7,244 nucleotides of DNA from an uncultured Bacteroidota bacterium (GTDB taxonomy: Bacteria > Bacteroidota > Bacteroidia > Chitinophagales > Chitinophagaceae), in the NCBI GenBank assembly GCA_903879995.1, contig CAIRNW010000178.1:1-7244 (forward strand). The letters are read 5' to 3'. Each line of letters begins with the position of its first letter. Positions within the stretch are counted from its first letter, which is position 1. The translations under genes and the position numbers were made by a program. A model generated the notes under the pieces. That model saw only the letters and a list, made by a program, of their open reading frames with translations. It ran no database searches and was not told the origin of the DNA. Shown here in pieces: positions 1 through 6,467 of the stretch.

Positions 1-166
1 CCGGATGGTTCATTACGACCCGCGCAGCGGACGTGTGTTATTGGTAGAAAATTATATAATGAACAAGTTACAGGAAGACGTACCACTACCTGCAGCACAG
101 GATACTACTCCTCGAATAATTCCTAAAGTGATTCAAGATTACGACAAGAAGAAAAAGAAAAACTAG
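1..166 (+). CDS. C-terminal end of an unrecognised protein (5' part outside window)
   Basis: An open plus-strand frame (first full codon at position 2) runs to a TAG at 164-166 and gives the last 54 residues of a protein. The visible part begins RMVHYDPRSGRVLLVENY, continues with a proline- and charge-containing stretch, and ends in a run of lysines (DYDKKKKKN). I do not recognise a family from this fragment. The alternating hydrophobic stretch (GRVLLVENYIM) would fit a beta strand, and the basic tail looks like disordered C-terminal sequence. It is taken as coding because the frame is open from the window edge, reads as a plausible protein rather than low-complexity noise, and its stop abuts the stop of the opposing esterase gene, as expected for convergent genes in a compact genome. 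There is no membrane segment in the visible part. The function is unknown. Confidence 0.6.
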   Translation, partial: RMVHYDPRSGRVLLVENYIMNKLQEDVPLPAAQDTTPRIIPKVIQDYDKKKKKN

Positions 167-174
167 CGAGTAGT
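162..174 (-). terminator. Weak hairpin plus T-rich tract at convergent gene ends
   Basis: ACTA (162-165) and TAGT (171-174) can pair around a five-base loop. Read on the minus strand, the hairpin is followed by a T-rich tract (complement of 145-161). This is where the minus-strand operon needs a terminator. A four-base-pair stem is very weak, so this is a suggestion only. The T-tract is also just the antisense of the lysine codons of the convergent gene. Confidence 0.2.
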
Positions 175-984
175 GGGGTTGGTAAAATAGTGATGAAAGA
201 AGAGTAGTTGAAAAGCTACTGCATTCTTCCAGTAATTCCAATCGTGTTTTCCAGGTCGGGTAGTGTACTCGTGTGGAATTCCTTTTGCGGCTAATTGTTG
301 ATGTAGTTTTTCATTGATTCCAAAGAAGAAATCCTCAGTACCGCAATCGATAATTATTTTAGAAGCCTCGGGTTTTATTTTATCAACCAATCCGGTAACA
401 GAATAGTCGACCCAACGCTGTGCATGCCGTGTGGTGTCTCCTAATAAACGCAATAAACTCCAGCTGTTTTTTCTAAAACTCAGGTCAACTCCTCCACTCA
501 TACTACCACAGGCACCAAACGTATTACTGTGTTTTAGACCCAAGTACAATCCGCCATGCCCTCCCATACTTAATCCAGTGATTGCTCTTCCCTCTCTGCT
601 GGCTTTGGTGGAATAATGACTATCAATGTAGGCTGGAACTTCCTCCGCCACATAAGTTTCCCACTGAAGCGAGTCAATCTCAGGACTATTTAAATACCAA
701 TCATTATTTCCTTCAGGACATACCAGCATCATCTGGTACTGGTCAGCATACTCTTTTAAGGCAGGCACCCTAATGATCCAGTTGGCATACCAGCCGCCAT
801 AGCCGTGTAGTAAATAAGTTACAGGATAGGGGACTTTTTGCTGTGTGGTTTGAGAGGGCTGAATAACCACACAACGAAAAGACTTTTTCATCGCCTTACT
901 CTCTATCCAGACAGTGTCTACAACTGCCGCCTGAACGGAGAGTAAGGTCAATGAAAATAGAAGAAGCAAAAACAGCCGCTGCAT
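163..984 (-). CDS. Secreted alpha/beta-hydrolase esterase (PF00756 esterase D-like family)
   Basis: A 273-residue exported hydrolase. Residues 1-20 form a signal peptide (short basic start, leucine-rich core, SVQAA end) with no lipobox cysteine, so it is probably soluble in the periplasm or secreted. The mature part matches the putative-esterase family. There is an oxyanion-hole motif HGYGG at 60-64, a nucleophile elbow GLSMGG with Ser139, a likely acid Asp218 in CGTEDFF, and a likely catalytic His247 in PGKHDWNYW, in the normal order and with the normal family length. Relatives include feruloyl, acetyl-xylan and tributyrin esterases and S-formylglutathione hydrolase. The substrate cannot be read from the sequence, and the signal peptide argues against cytosolic formaldehyde detoxification. 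The ATG lies only 2 bases after the stop of the M1 peptidase gene and has an AAGGA ribosome site inside that gene, so the two are very probably co-transcribed and perhaps translationally coupled. Its TAG stop shares CTAG with the opposing gene. Confidence 0.93.
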   Translation of the reverse strand: MQRLFLLLLFSLTLLSVQAAVVDTVWIESKAMKKSFRCVVIQPSQTTQQKVPYPVTYLLHGYGGWYANWIIRVPALKEYADQYQMMLVCPEGNNDWYLNSPEIDSLQWETYVAEEVPAYIDSHYSTKASREGRAITGLSMGGHGGLYLGLKHSNTFGACGSMSGGVDLSFRKNSWSLLRLLGDTTRHAQRWVDYSVTGLVDKIKPEASKIIIDCGTEDFFFGINEKLHQQLAAKGIPHEYTTRPGKHDWNYWKNAVAFQLLFFHHYFTNPTTR

Positions 985-986
985 CT

Positions 987-3371
987 TTAAAATCCTTTTT
1001 TAGCTTCTTGTGCGCGTTGCATTGGATTTCCACTTTGTCCACCTGCGCCACGGCGTGGTCCTTGTCCTTGTTTGAAAAGGGTAAACCGTGATGGAGCTTC
1101 AAATTTATTCCAGCTGTTATTTTTCTCGTCTATATCAGCTGTTTCACGGAGCGGATCCAATTTAACGGAAGCCACCTCTTTGTCTTTTATGAATGCTTTA
1201 GTAACTTTTTTCTCATTCAAACGCCAAACTTGTGCTGGTATTTTTTCTACTTCTTTAGATCCGTCTTTGTAGGTCCATTCAATGATGATAGGCATCACTA
1301 ACCCTCCTTTATTAGAAAAGGTTAATTCGTATTGGTGTAGGTTGCTGAATTTTGCTTTTTCCTCTGCTGTTAATTTTTCAGGCGCAGCACCACCAAAGTT
1401 GATTTCAATCTGAGCAGTATCATAGGGCTCAAGACCACGCGCGTAACGCCAGTAAAAATCACGTAGTGTTGTGTCTGCGTCTGTGGCATAGGTAATGGAT
1501 TTGTCCTCTCGGTTACGAATCTTGGAGATATCTTCAAAGGAATTAACTAAGGGACGATCTACATTTCTTTTAAAGGAGCTGGCTCTTCCACCCGTTTGTG
1601 TTGCGGACGTATCTATCATAGCATACTTTACTGTATCAAGGGAAATATCGCAAACTTCAGTGCTATAGAACCATCCTCTCCAGAACCAATCTAAATCTTC
1701 ACCACTTGCATCTTCGAGGGTGCGGAATAAGTCAGCTGGTTCCGGGTGTTTAAAGGCCCATCTTCTGCAATACTCTTTGAAGGCATAATCAAAAAGTTCG
1801 CGGCCCATTACCGTTTCTCTTAAAATATTCAAACCGGTAGCGGGTTTTGAGTAAGCATTGGGTCCAAACTGCACGATGTTGTGGCTATTGCTCATGATTG
1901 GTTCTAACTGATCTTTAGGAAGTTTCATATAATCAGTGATATAAGCAGCAGGACCGCGACGGCTGGGGAATTTATTATCCCACAACTCTTCGGTGAGATA
2001 TTCTACAAAGGTGTTAAGTCCTTCGTCCATCCAGCTCCATTGTCTCTCATCGCTATTGATGATCATTGGGAAAAAGTTGTGCCCTACTTCGTGGATAATC
2101 ACTCCAATCATTCCATTTTTTGTGCTCTCGCTGTAGGTGCCGTCTTTTTCTGTTCGTCCATAATTAAAACAAATCATCGGGTACTCCATTCCATTGGATG
2201 CTTCGATACTTTGCGCAACAGGGTAGGGGTAAGGAATTGTAAACTTGGAATAAGTTTTGATGGTATGGGCCACTACCTTAGTGGAGAATGGACGATACAA
2301 GCCATACGCTTCTTTAGGATATCCACTCATACACATCACTTTTTTACCTTCAACCATGGCAGGCATTGCATCCCAAATAAATTTCCGGGAAGAGGTCCAG
2401 GCAAAGTCTCGAACGTTATCGGCCTTGTAAATCCATGTTTTCTTTTGGGTGGATTTTTGTTTTTCAGCTGCTTTAGCTTCTTCAAGGGTAACTACTTCAA
2501 CGGGCTCTTTTGCAGTTTGTGCTTTATTCCAGCGAGTCAATTGTGCAGGGCTCAACACCAATGGGTAATTCTGACACTCACCTGTTGAAAGCACTACGTG
2601 ATCAGCGGGCACTGTCATTTGTACTTTGAAATTGCCAAATGTTAATGCAAACTCTCCACGTCCCGTGAATTGTTGGTTTTGCCAGCCTTTGAAATCACTG
2701 TATACACAGAGACGCGGGTACCACTGAGACATGGTGAATAAGTGATTGCCATCCTCAGGGAAATACTCATAACCCCCACGACCTCCAATGGTCATGCGGT
2801 CCGTAATCTTATAGTTCCAGTCTAGTTTAAAAGCAAATCGTTGTCCAGGTTTCAATGGAGTAGGTAACTCAACCCGCATCATGGTTTTATTGATCGTATA
2901 ACGCAAGGCCTTTCCCAAGGCATCTGTCAATTTAGTGATTTGGAACCCTAAACCATTATCTCCCTTTTCCTCAGCAGCTTGCTGCAATTGCTGTACGCTT
3001 AGCTGACGACTCATGGATGAGCTATTTTGATAATTGGCGTTGTTCACAGAGCTATGTTCGTTCTCATCCAGTTGCAACCACAAATAGGTGAGGACATCGG
3101 GTGAATTATTGAAATAAGTAATGGTTTCACTTCCTTTCAACTTTAGATTTTTTTCATCTAACTCACAAACAATGTCATAGTCGCAACGTTGTTGCCAGTA
3201 CTTGGGTCCAGGTGCACCGCTTGCAGTACGATACTCGTTTGGAGTAGGGAATGTAGTCCCCAACTGTTCAAACTTATTACCGTGATTACTTCCCGGATTG
3301 TTTTGAATGTTTTGTGCTTGGATGGAAAGGGTTCCAACAAGCAACAACAGGATTAAGAACAGGTTTCTCAT
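987..3371 (-). CDS. Secreted M1-family zinc metallopeptidase (aminopeptidase-like)
   Basis: A 794-residue exported gluzincin. Residues 1-19 are a signal peptide (MRNLF, leucine-rich core, SIQA before Gln20). Residues of about 60-290 resemble the beta-sandwich N-terminal domain of M1 enzymes. The catalytic domain carries the zinc site HEVGH (His427, Glu428, His431) and, exactly 18 residues later, Glu450 in WMDEGLN. Tyr507 in AYSKPATGLNIL is the expected transition-state tyrosine. The substrate-binding GAMEN motif reads GMEYP (394-398), so the usual Asn is Tyr. The C-terminal part (about 575-760) looks like a beta-rich accessory domain. It ends in a Gly/Arg/Gln-rich tail (about 768-794) that is probably disordered. 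The expected role is zinc-dependent trimming of peptides outside the cytoplasm; specificity is unknown. It starts 10 bases after the HupE-like gene and ends 2 bases before the esterase gene, so it is the middle gene of an operon. No strong Shine-Dalgarno sequence precedes the ATG. Confidence 0.95.
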   Translation of the reverse strand: MRNLFLILLLLVGTLSIQAQNIQNNPGSNHGNKFEQLGTTFPTPNEYRTASGAPGPKYWQQRCDYDIVCELDEKNLKLKGSETITYFNNSPDVLTYLWLQLDENEHSSVNNANYQNSSSMSRQLSVQQLQQAAEEKGDNGLGFQITKLTDALGKALRYTINKTMMRVELPTPLKPGQRFAFKLDWNYKITDRMTIGGRGGYEYFPEDGNHLFTMSQWYPRLCVYSDFKGWQNQQFTGRGEFALTFGNFKVQMTVPADHVVLSTGECQNYPLVLSPAQLTRWNKAQTAKEPVEVVTLEEAKAAEKQKSTQKKTWIYKADNVRDFAWTSSRKFIWDAMPAMVEGKKVMCMSGYPKEAYGLYRPFSTKVVAHTIKTYSKFTIPYPYPVAQSIEASNGMEYPMICFNYGRTEKDGTYSESTKNGMIGVIIHEVGHNFFPMIINSDERQWSWMDEGLNTFVEYLTEELWDNKFPSRRGPAAYITDYMKLPKDQLEPIMSNSHNIVQFGPNAYSKPATGLNILRETVMGRELFDYAFKEYCRRWAFKHPEPADLFRTLEDASGEDLDWFWRGWFYSTEVCDISLDTVKYAMIDTSATQTGGRASSFKRNVDRPLVNSFEDISKIRNREDKSITYATDADTTLRDFYWRYARGLEPYDTAQIEINFGGAAPEKLTAEEKAKFSNLHQYELTFSNKGGLVMPIIIEWTYKDGSKEVEKIPAQVWRLNEKKVTKAFIKDKEVASVKLDPLRETADIDEKNNSWNKFEAPSRFTLFKQGQGPRRGAGGQSGNPMQRAQEAKKGF
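993..997 (-). promoter_or_regulatory. Ribosome binding site AAGGA for the esterase gene, inside the M1 peptidase gene
   Basis: On the minus strand AAGGA lies 8 bases before the esterase ATG (982-984) and is made of the last Lys and Gly codons of the peptidase gene. It supports this start codon and fits translational coupling across the 2-base gap. It is the clearest Shine-Dalgarno sequence in the window; the other starts lack an obvious one, which is common in Bacteroidota. Confidence 0.6.
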
Positions 3372-3381
3372 ATTTGATTTA

Positions 3382-3966
3382 TTAAAATTGTAAAGGAAAT
3401 CTATTAAAACATATATTCACCGCTACTCCCAAAGCAAGGAAGGATACTAGTTTTGCGTAAATCAGGGAGGGGGCTTTCATTTTTTCTGTGATTAAAAAAT
3501 TCAGACCGAGTAACAGGCTCACAATAGCTAGCTGTCCTGCTTCAAGTCCAAGGTTAAAACCCAACAGTCCCCATCCTAACTGTTGATCACTTGCCAGCAT
3601 CATTCGAATGGTATTTGCAAAACCGAGCCCGTGAATCAGTCCAAAAAAAAGTGCCAAGGCATAGTTGAGGGTCAATCGTTGCGACACAGCCGATTTTTCG
3701 ATGATGGTACGTGCTGCTGTGATTACAATAGTCAATGGAATTAAAAATTCTATCCATTTGCTATCAACACGGATCAAATCGCTTACGCTGAGTACTAATG
3801 TGATGGAGTGGCCTACTGTAAATGCAGTTACTAAAATCAAAAGGGTTTTCCAATCTCTCCAGCTGTAAAGTGCTATTAACGCTAATAAAAACAGTTGATG
3901 GTCTAATGCGTCCAGTCCTATAATATGCTCCCAGCCAAAGGGAAAATAAAATTGAAATGCCTCCAT
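3382..3966 (-). CDS. HupE/UreJ_2-family integral membrane protein (putative metal permease)
   Basis: A 194-residue, almost wholly hydrophobic protein with about six to seven membrane segments (roughly 23-35, 41-61, 71-87, 100-119, 131-158, 168-187). It shows the HupE/UreJ_2 signature motifs: GWEHIIGLDALDHQLF (His14, Asp19, Asp22, His23), FTVGHSITL (His53), FGLIHGLGFA (His112) and FNLGLEAGQL (Glu142). Polar His, Asp and Glu residues inside membrane segments are typical of this family. HupE and UreJ proteins are nickel or cobalt permeases linked to hydrogenase or urease, but neither enzyme is seen here, so the ion is unknown. The protein begins directly at the membrane domain and lacks the exported N-terminal domain of about 200 residues found in many longer HupE/UreJ_2 proteins; the divergent neighbour may supply it. 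It is the first gene of the minus-strand operon and starts 36 bases from the divergent DUF6702-like gene. Confidence 0.88.
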   Translation of the reverse strand: MEAFQFYFPFGWEHIIGLDALDHQLFLLALIALYSWRDWKTLLILVTAFTVGHSITLVLSVSDLIRVDSKWIEFLIPLTIVITAARTIIEKSAVSQRLTLNYALALFFGLIHGLGFANTIRMMLASDQQLGWGLLGFNLGLEAGQLAIVSLLLGLNFLITEKMKAPSLIYAKLVSFLALGVAVNICFNRFPLQF

Positions 3967-4002
3967 GTGTCAACCAAGTATTTTCAGCGTTTCGAACAAG
4001 CT
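3967..4002. promoter_or_regulatory. Divergent intergenic region between the HupE-like and DUF6702-like genes
   Basis: This 36-base gap separates the start codons of the two divergent genes and must hold, or overlap, both promoters unless they lie inside the coding ends. I see no full Bacteroidota promoter (-33 TTTG with -7 TAnnTTTG) on either strand. Weak partial matches include TATTTTCA near 3979 on the plus strand. A six-base palindrome TTCGAA sits at 3991-3996. If the DUF6702-like protein really starts at 4042, the available region grows to 75 bases, and GAGTTTTG (4017-4024) becomes a candidate one-mismatch -7 element. Confidence 0.35.
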
Positions 4003-4557
4003 ATGAAAATAATCCAGAGTTTTGTGATTGGAAAATATTTTATGCAAACGGTACTCACCTTAGTTGGCTGGCTTTTATGGGGGGTCTTACCCATTGGTAA
4101 ACAGGCTTCTGTTCCCCATCCTTTTCATGTAGGAGTGGTTGAGATCAATCATAATGCCGGGGAGGCTACTTTAGAGGTCCAGTGTAAGCTTTTTACGGAC
4201 GATTTCGAAGATGCCTTATCAAAAGTATACAAGCGTAAGGCAGACCTGATTGCTCCTGCCTATCATACTAGCATGGACACGTTGGTTCAGCATTATCTCA
4301 AAACACACTTGTCTATTCAGGTGAATGGAAAAATTATGCTTGCCAACTATTTAGGTTTTGAGCAAGAGAGGGAAGCTGTTTATGTTTATTTGGAAATTGA
4401 AAAGGCTCCTGCCTTGATTGAAAAGGTCACGGTCGAAACCAGTTTGCTCTACGATCTTTACGATGATCAGGTTAATCTAATCCATTTTTCAACCCAAAAT
4501 AAACGTAAAAGCGCAAAGCTGGATTATCCGGCTAAGGCGGCTCAATTAGAATTTTGA
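4003..4557 (+). CDS. DUF6702-like secreted protein beside a HupE-family permease
   Basis: A 184-residue exported protein from the ATG at 4003. It has a long signal peptide (residues 1 to about 36, with Lys2 and Lys11 before the hydrophobic core TVLTLVGWLLWGVL). The mature protein begins near HPFHVGVVEINHN (39-51), followed by TLEVQCKLFTDDFEDAL (56-72). This looks like the DUF6702 family of Bacteroidota, small exported proteins that open with a His-containing strand and an FxDDxExAL segment. Their function is unknown. The rest alternates short strands and charged loops (for example AVYVYLEIE at 125-133) and ends in a basic segment. The frame is open upstream to 3925, but that would overlap the divergent HupE gene, so 4003 is preferred. 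An ATG at 4042 would give 171 residues, nearer the family length as I recall it, with a GGAAAA upstream, but its signal peptide would have no basic residue. The gene ends 3 bases from the convergent CorC-like gene. Confidence 0.8.
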   Translation: MKIIQSFVIGKYFMQTVLTLVGWLLWGVLPIGKQASVPHPFHVGVVEINHNAGEATLEVQCKLFTDDFEDALSKVYKRKADLIAPAYHTSMDTLVQHYLKTHLSIQVNGKIMLANYLGFEQEREAVYVYLEIEKAPALIEKVTVETSLLYDLYDDQVNLIHFSTQNKRKSAKLDYPAKAAQLEF

Positions 4558-4585
4558 GGATTACTCCATATCCTCTCGGATGGAG
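4556..4585 (+). other. Possible H-type pseudoknot at the junction of two convergent genes
   Basis: GAGGAT (4556-4561) pairs perfectly with ATCCTC (4570-4575). CTCCAT (4564-4569), in its loop, pairs perfectly with ATGGAG (4580-4585). The order of arms is that of an H-type pseudoknot with two six-base-pair stems, no base between the second and third arms, and connecting loops of two and four bases. It begins inside the TGA stop of the DUF6702-like gene and covers the last codons of the CorC-like gene on the other strand. There is no T-tract, so it is not a classical intrinsic terminator. It could shield RNA 3' ends, or be chance. Confidence 0.3.
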
Positions 4586-5853
4586 GCACTGATTTCCACA
4601 AGTACTTTATCAATCCGATGGCCATCCATGTCTATGATTTCAATCGAGAATCCTTTCCATTGAAATTTTTCACCGGTTTTAGGAATTCTTTCTAGCTGAT
4701 GCAGAATAAACCCAGCCAGCGTATCAAAATCTTGTTCCCCTTCATTCATCCATTCTGTTTTTTCAAAGCGGGACAGAAAATCATAAAAGGGAATCTGAGC
4801 GTCAATTAAAAAGCTACCATTTTCTCGTTCAATTATTTCATAGTCGGGTCCCTCCTCCTGCGGAATTTCTCCGACGATGGCCTCTAATATGTCGTTCAAG
4901 GTTAGCATTCCTTGAATACTTCCGTATTCATCGACAATAAAGGCGGAATGCACTTTTGCCGATTTAAAGCGCTCTAGCACTTGGTAAGCCGAAATATTTT
5001 CTGGAATGAAAAGGGCAGGTTGCATGACTTGTCCCAATTGTAAATGGTCGGGACTTACATAAAGATCTTTGATTGAAACTACTCCCATTATGGTATCGAT
5101 GCTGTCTTTGCATATGGGATAAGCCGAGTGGGGCTCCTGCATGATTTTTTCTTTGATTTGCTCCTCGGTATCTTTTTCGCTAAACCAAATAATATCACTA
5201 CGATGTGTCATCAATGAAGTGATACTCCGATCACTGAGGTGAAAAACTCTTTCAATAATTTCCTGTTCTTCCTCTTCAATATTTCCAGCCTCAGTACCCT
5301 CGGTAATAAGCGTTTTGATTTCCTCTTCGGTGATGGCGTCGTTTGTACTTTTACGAATCTTGAAAATTTTGAAAAACAGGGTACTACTGCTGTTTAGTAA
5401 CCAAACAAATGGGTAAGTGATTTGTGCAAAAACCCGCATGGGACCTGCAACAGCCATCGCAAGTTTTTCTGCGCGTATCAAGCCAATCCGTTTAGGAATT
5501 AACTCCCCAAAAATTATGGAGACAAAGGTGACTACTACTACAATAATCAATGTTGCAAGTGTGTCGGCCAGTTCAGGTTCAATTCCTTGTTGTATCAGAT
5601 GAGGTAATAGATCTTCGCTGAACTTTTCTCCAGAGTAAACCCCGGTTAGGATTGAAATGAGGGTAATTCCAATTTGAACGGCTGATAAAAAAAGCTCAGG
5701 GTGGTTAGAAAGTTCCAGCGCTCGCTGGGCACGTTTATTTCCTTTTTCTGCTAGATGTTCAAGCCGTCCTTTCCGTGCAGAGACTAATGCAATCTCGGAC
5801 ATGGAAAACAATGCATTTAAAAAAATCAGGACGCCCAGGATAATAAAATCCAT
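4561..5853 (-). CDS. CNNM/CBS/CorC-type membrane protein (hemolysin-family, putative Mg/Co exporter)
   Basis: A 430-residue protein with the complete three-part layout of the family. A CNNM (DUF21) membrane domain spans about 1-185, with segments near 2-18, 57-74, 100-120 and 138-160 and the motifs FSMSEIALVSARKGRL and FGELIPKRIGL (115-125). A pair of CBS domains lies at about 213-330 (MTHRSDI at the start of the first, AFIVDEYGSIQGMLTLNDILEAIVGEI-like second). A CorC_HlyC domain lies at about 338-425 (DFDTLAGFILHQLERIPKTGE). An acidic EEEEQE run (193-198) sits in the linker before the CBS pair. CBS pairs in this family bind adenine nucleotides, and characterised members move Mg, Co or, in some lineages, other divalent ions; the 'hemolysin' label is historical. 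The length is as expected and nothing is broken. It starts 5 bases after the PAP2 gene and is probably co-transcribed with it. In Bacteroidota a relative (GldE) is tied to gliding, but I cannot assign that here. Confidence 0.92.
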   Translation of the reverse strand: MDFIILGVLIFLNALFSMSEIALVSARKGRLEHLAEKGNKRAQRALELSNHPELFLSAVQIGITLISILTGVYSGEKFSEDLLPHLIQQGIEPELADTLATLIIVVVVTFVSIIFGELIPKRIGLIRAEKLAMAVAGPMRVFAQITYPFVWLLNSSSTLFFKIFKIRKSTNDAITEEEIKTLITEGTEAGNIEEEEQEIIERVFHLSDRSITSLMTHRSDIIWFSEKDTEEQIKEKIMQEPHSAYPICKDSIDTIMGVVSIKDLYVSPDHLQLGQVMQPALFIPENISAYQVLERFKSAKVHSAFIVDEYGSIQGMLTLNDILEAIVGEIPQEEGPDYEIIERENGSFLIDAQIPFYDFLSRFEKTEWMNEGEQDFDTLAGFILHQLERIPKTGEKFQWKGFSIEIIDMDGHRIDKVLVEISASIREDME

Positions 5854-5858
5854 TAGTA

Positions 5859-6467
5859 TTAATTCGAGTTTTCGCTACCGAAGATAGCAAATCGAGGCTG
5901 TTTGTTGTATTGCTTTGCAAGCAACGCAGCAAAGATGGTTCCAACAATGGCTCCTCCCAGCACATCTCCCGGGTAGTGTACACCAACATATATCTGTGCA
6001 TAACCAACCAGGAATGCCCAAAAAAATAAAAGATAACCTGCCTTGCCTAGCTTTTGACTTAGAGTAAGAAACATAAAGGTGGCAATTGCAAAATGGTTGG
6101 CAGCATGATTAGATATAAAACTAAATCCTGTTCCGCAAGCTGGAATTCGAAGAAGCACTTCACCAGCCAATAAGGGTTCATTGCAGGGCCTTAGCCGCTG
6201 AATAGTTTGTTTGATAAGTTGGTTGCCAATTAGATCCACAGTTCCTACGGTTGAGATCAGAAAAAAAATCCACCAAGCTCCCTTTTGTTTGAATCGGTAA
6301 ATCATTAAAAAAAGGAGTAACACATAAGCGGGAATCCAAAAGGAAGGAGTGCGCCAGTATGGAAGGAGCCAATCAAAAAAGGGATTTTGTCCAGCCGAGT
6401 TTATTTGCTTGAACAGCCAACGATCCAGTGCGCCTAGGTTTTCCAATTCGATAGGTTTCTTTAGCAA
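5859..6467 (-). CDS. PAP2-family membrane phosphatase
   Basis: A 202-residue membrane protein with about six hydrophobic segments (roughly 43-57, 64-80, 120-137, 144-160 and 168-184 are clear). The PAP2 motifs are present: KxxxxxxRP as Lys86 to Arg93-Pro94; the PSGH region as ISNHAANHF (Ser119, Asn120, His121); and the third motif as AQIYVGVHYPGD (His164, Asp168). Two positions differ from the usual form: SGH reads SNH, and the Arg of SRxxxxxH is Gln158. His121, His164 and Asp168, the catalytic centre, are kept. Family members dephosphorylate phosphatidate, phosphatidylglycerophosphate, undecaprenyl diphosphate or lipid A on the outer face of the inner membrane; the substrate cannot be decided here. 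The frame has no ATG near its 5' end. The first possible start is TTG at 6467, and a second TTG at 6446 would remove 7 residues. It leads an operon with the CorC-like gene and is divergent from an LTA-synthase-like gene. Confidence 0.88.
   Translation of the reverse strand: MLKKPIELENLGALDRWLFKQINSAGQNPFFDWLLPYWRTPSFWIPAYVLLLFLMIYRFKQKGAWWIFFLISTVGTVDLIGNQLIKQTIQRLRPCNEPLLAGEVLLRIPACGTGFSFISNHAANHFAIATFMFLTLSQKLGKAGYLLFFWAFLVGYAQIYVGVHYPGDVLGGAIVGTIFAALLAKQYNKQPRFAIFGSENSN

Noticed and set aside
1048..1058. Perfect palindrome CCACG-G-CGTGG
   Set aside because: It lies within the Pro-Arg-Arg-Gly coding stretch of the peptidase tail and is explained by codons; there is no T-tract or gene end next to it.
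2040..2588. Long plus-strand open frame (182 codons) opposite the M1 peptidase gene
   Set aside because: It is antisense to the catalytic region of a well-supported gene, resembles no family, and reads as a Cys/Phe/His-rich shadow.
3925..4002. Upstream extension of the DUF6702-like gene to the ATG at 3925
   Set aside because: It would overlap the start of the divergent HupE-like gene and put 26 residues that do not look like a signal peptide before the obvious one.
5759..6007. Minus-strand frame of 82 codons spanning the PAP2/CorC junction
   Set aside because: It overlaps two well-supported genes on the same strand in another frame and has no recognisable features.
6452..6459. Plus-strand TAGGTTTC as a -7 element for the LTA-synthase-like gene
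   Set aside because: It has one mismatch to TAnnTTTG, lies inside the PAP2 coding region and has no -33 element at the right distance.
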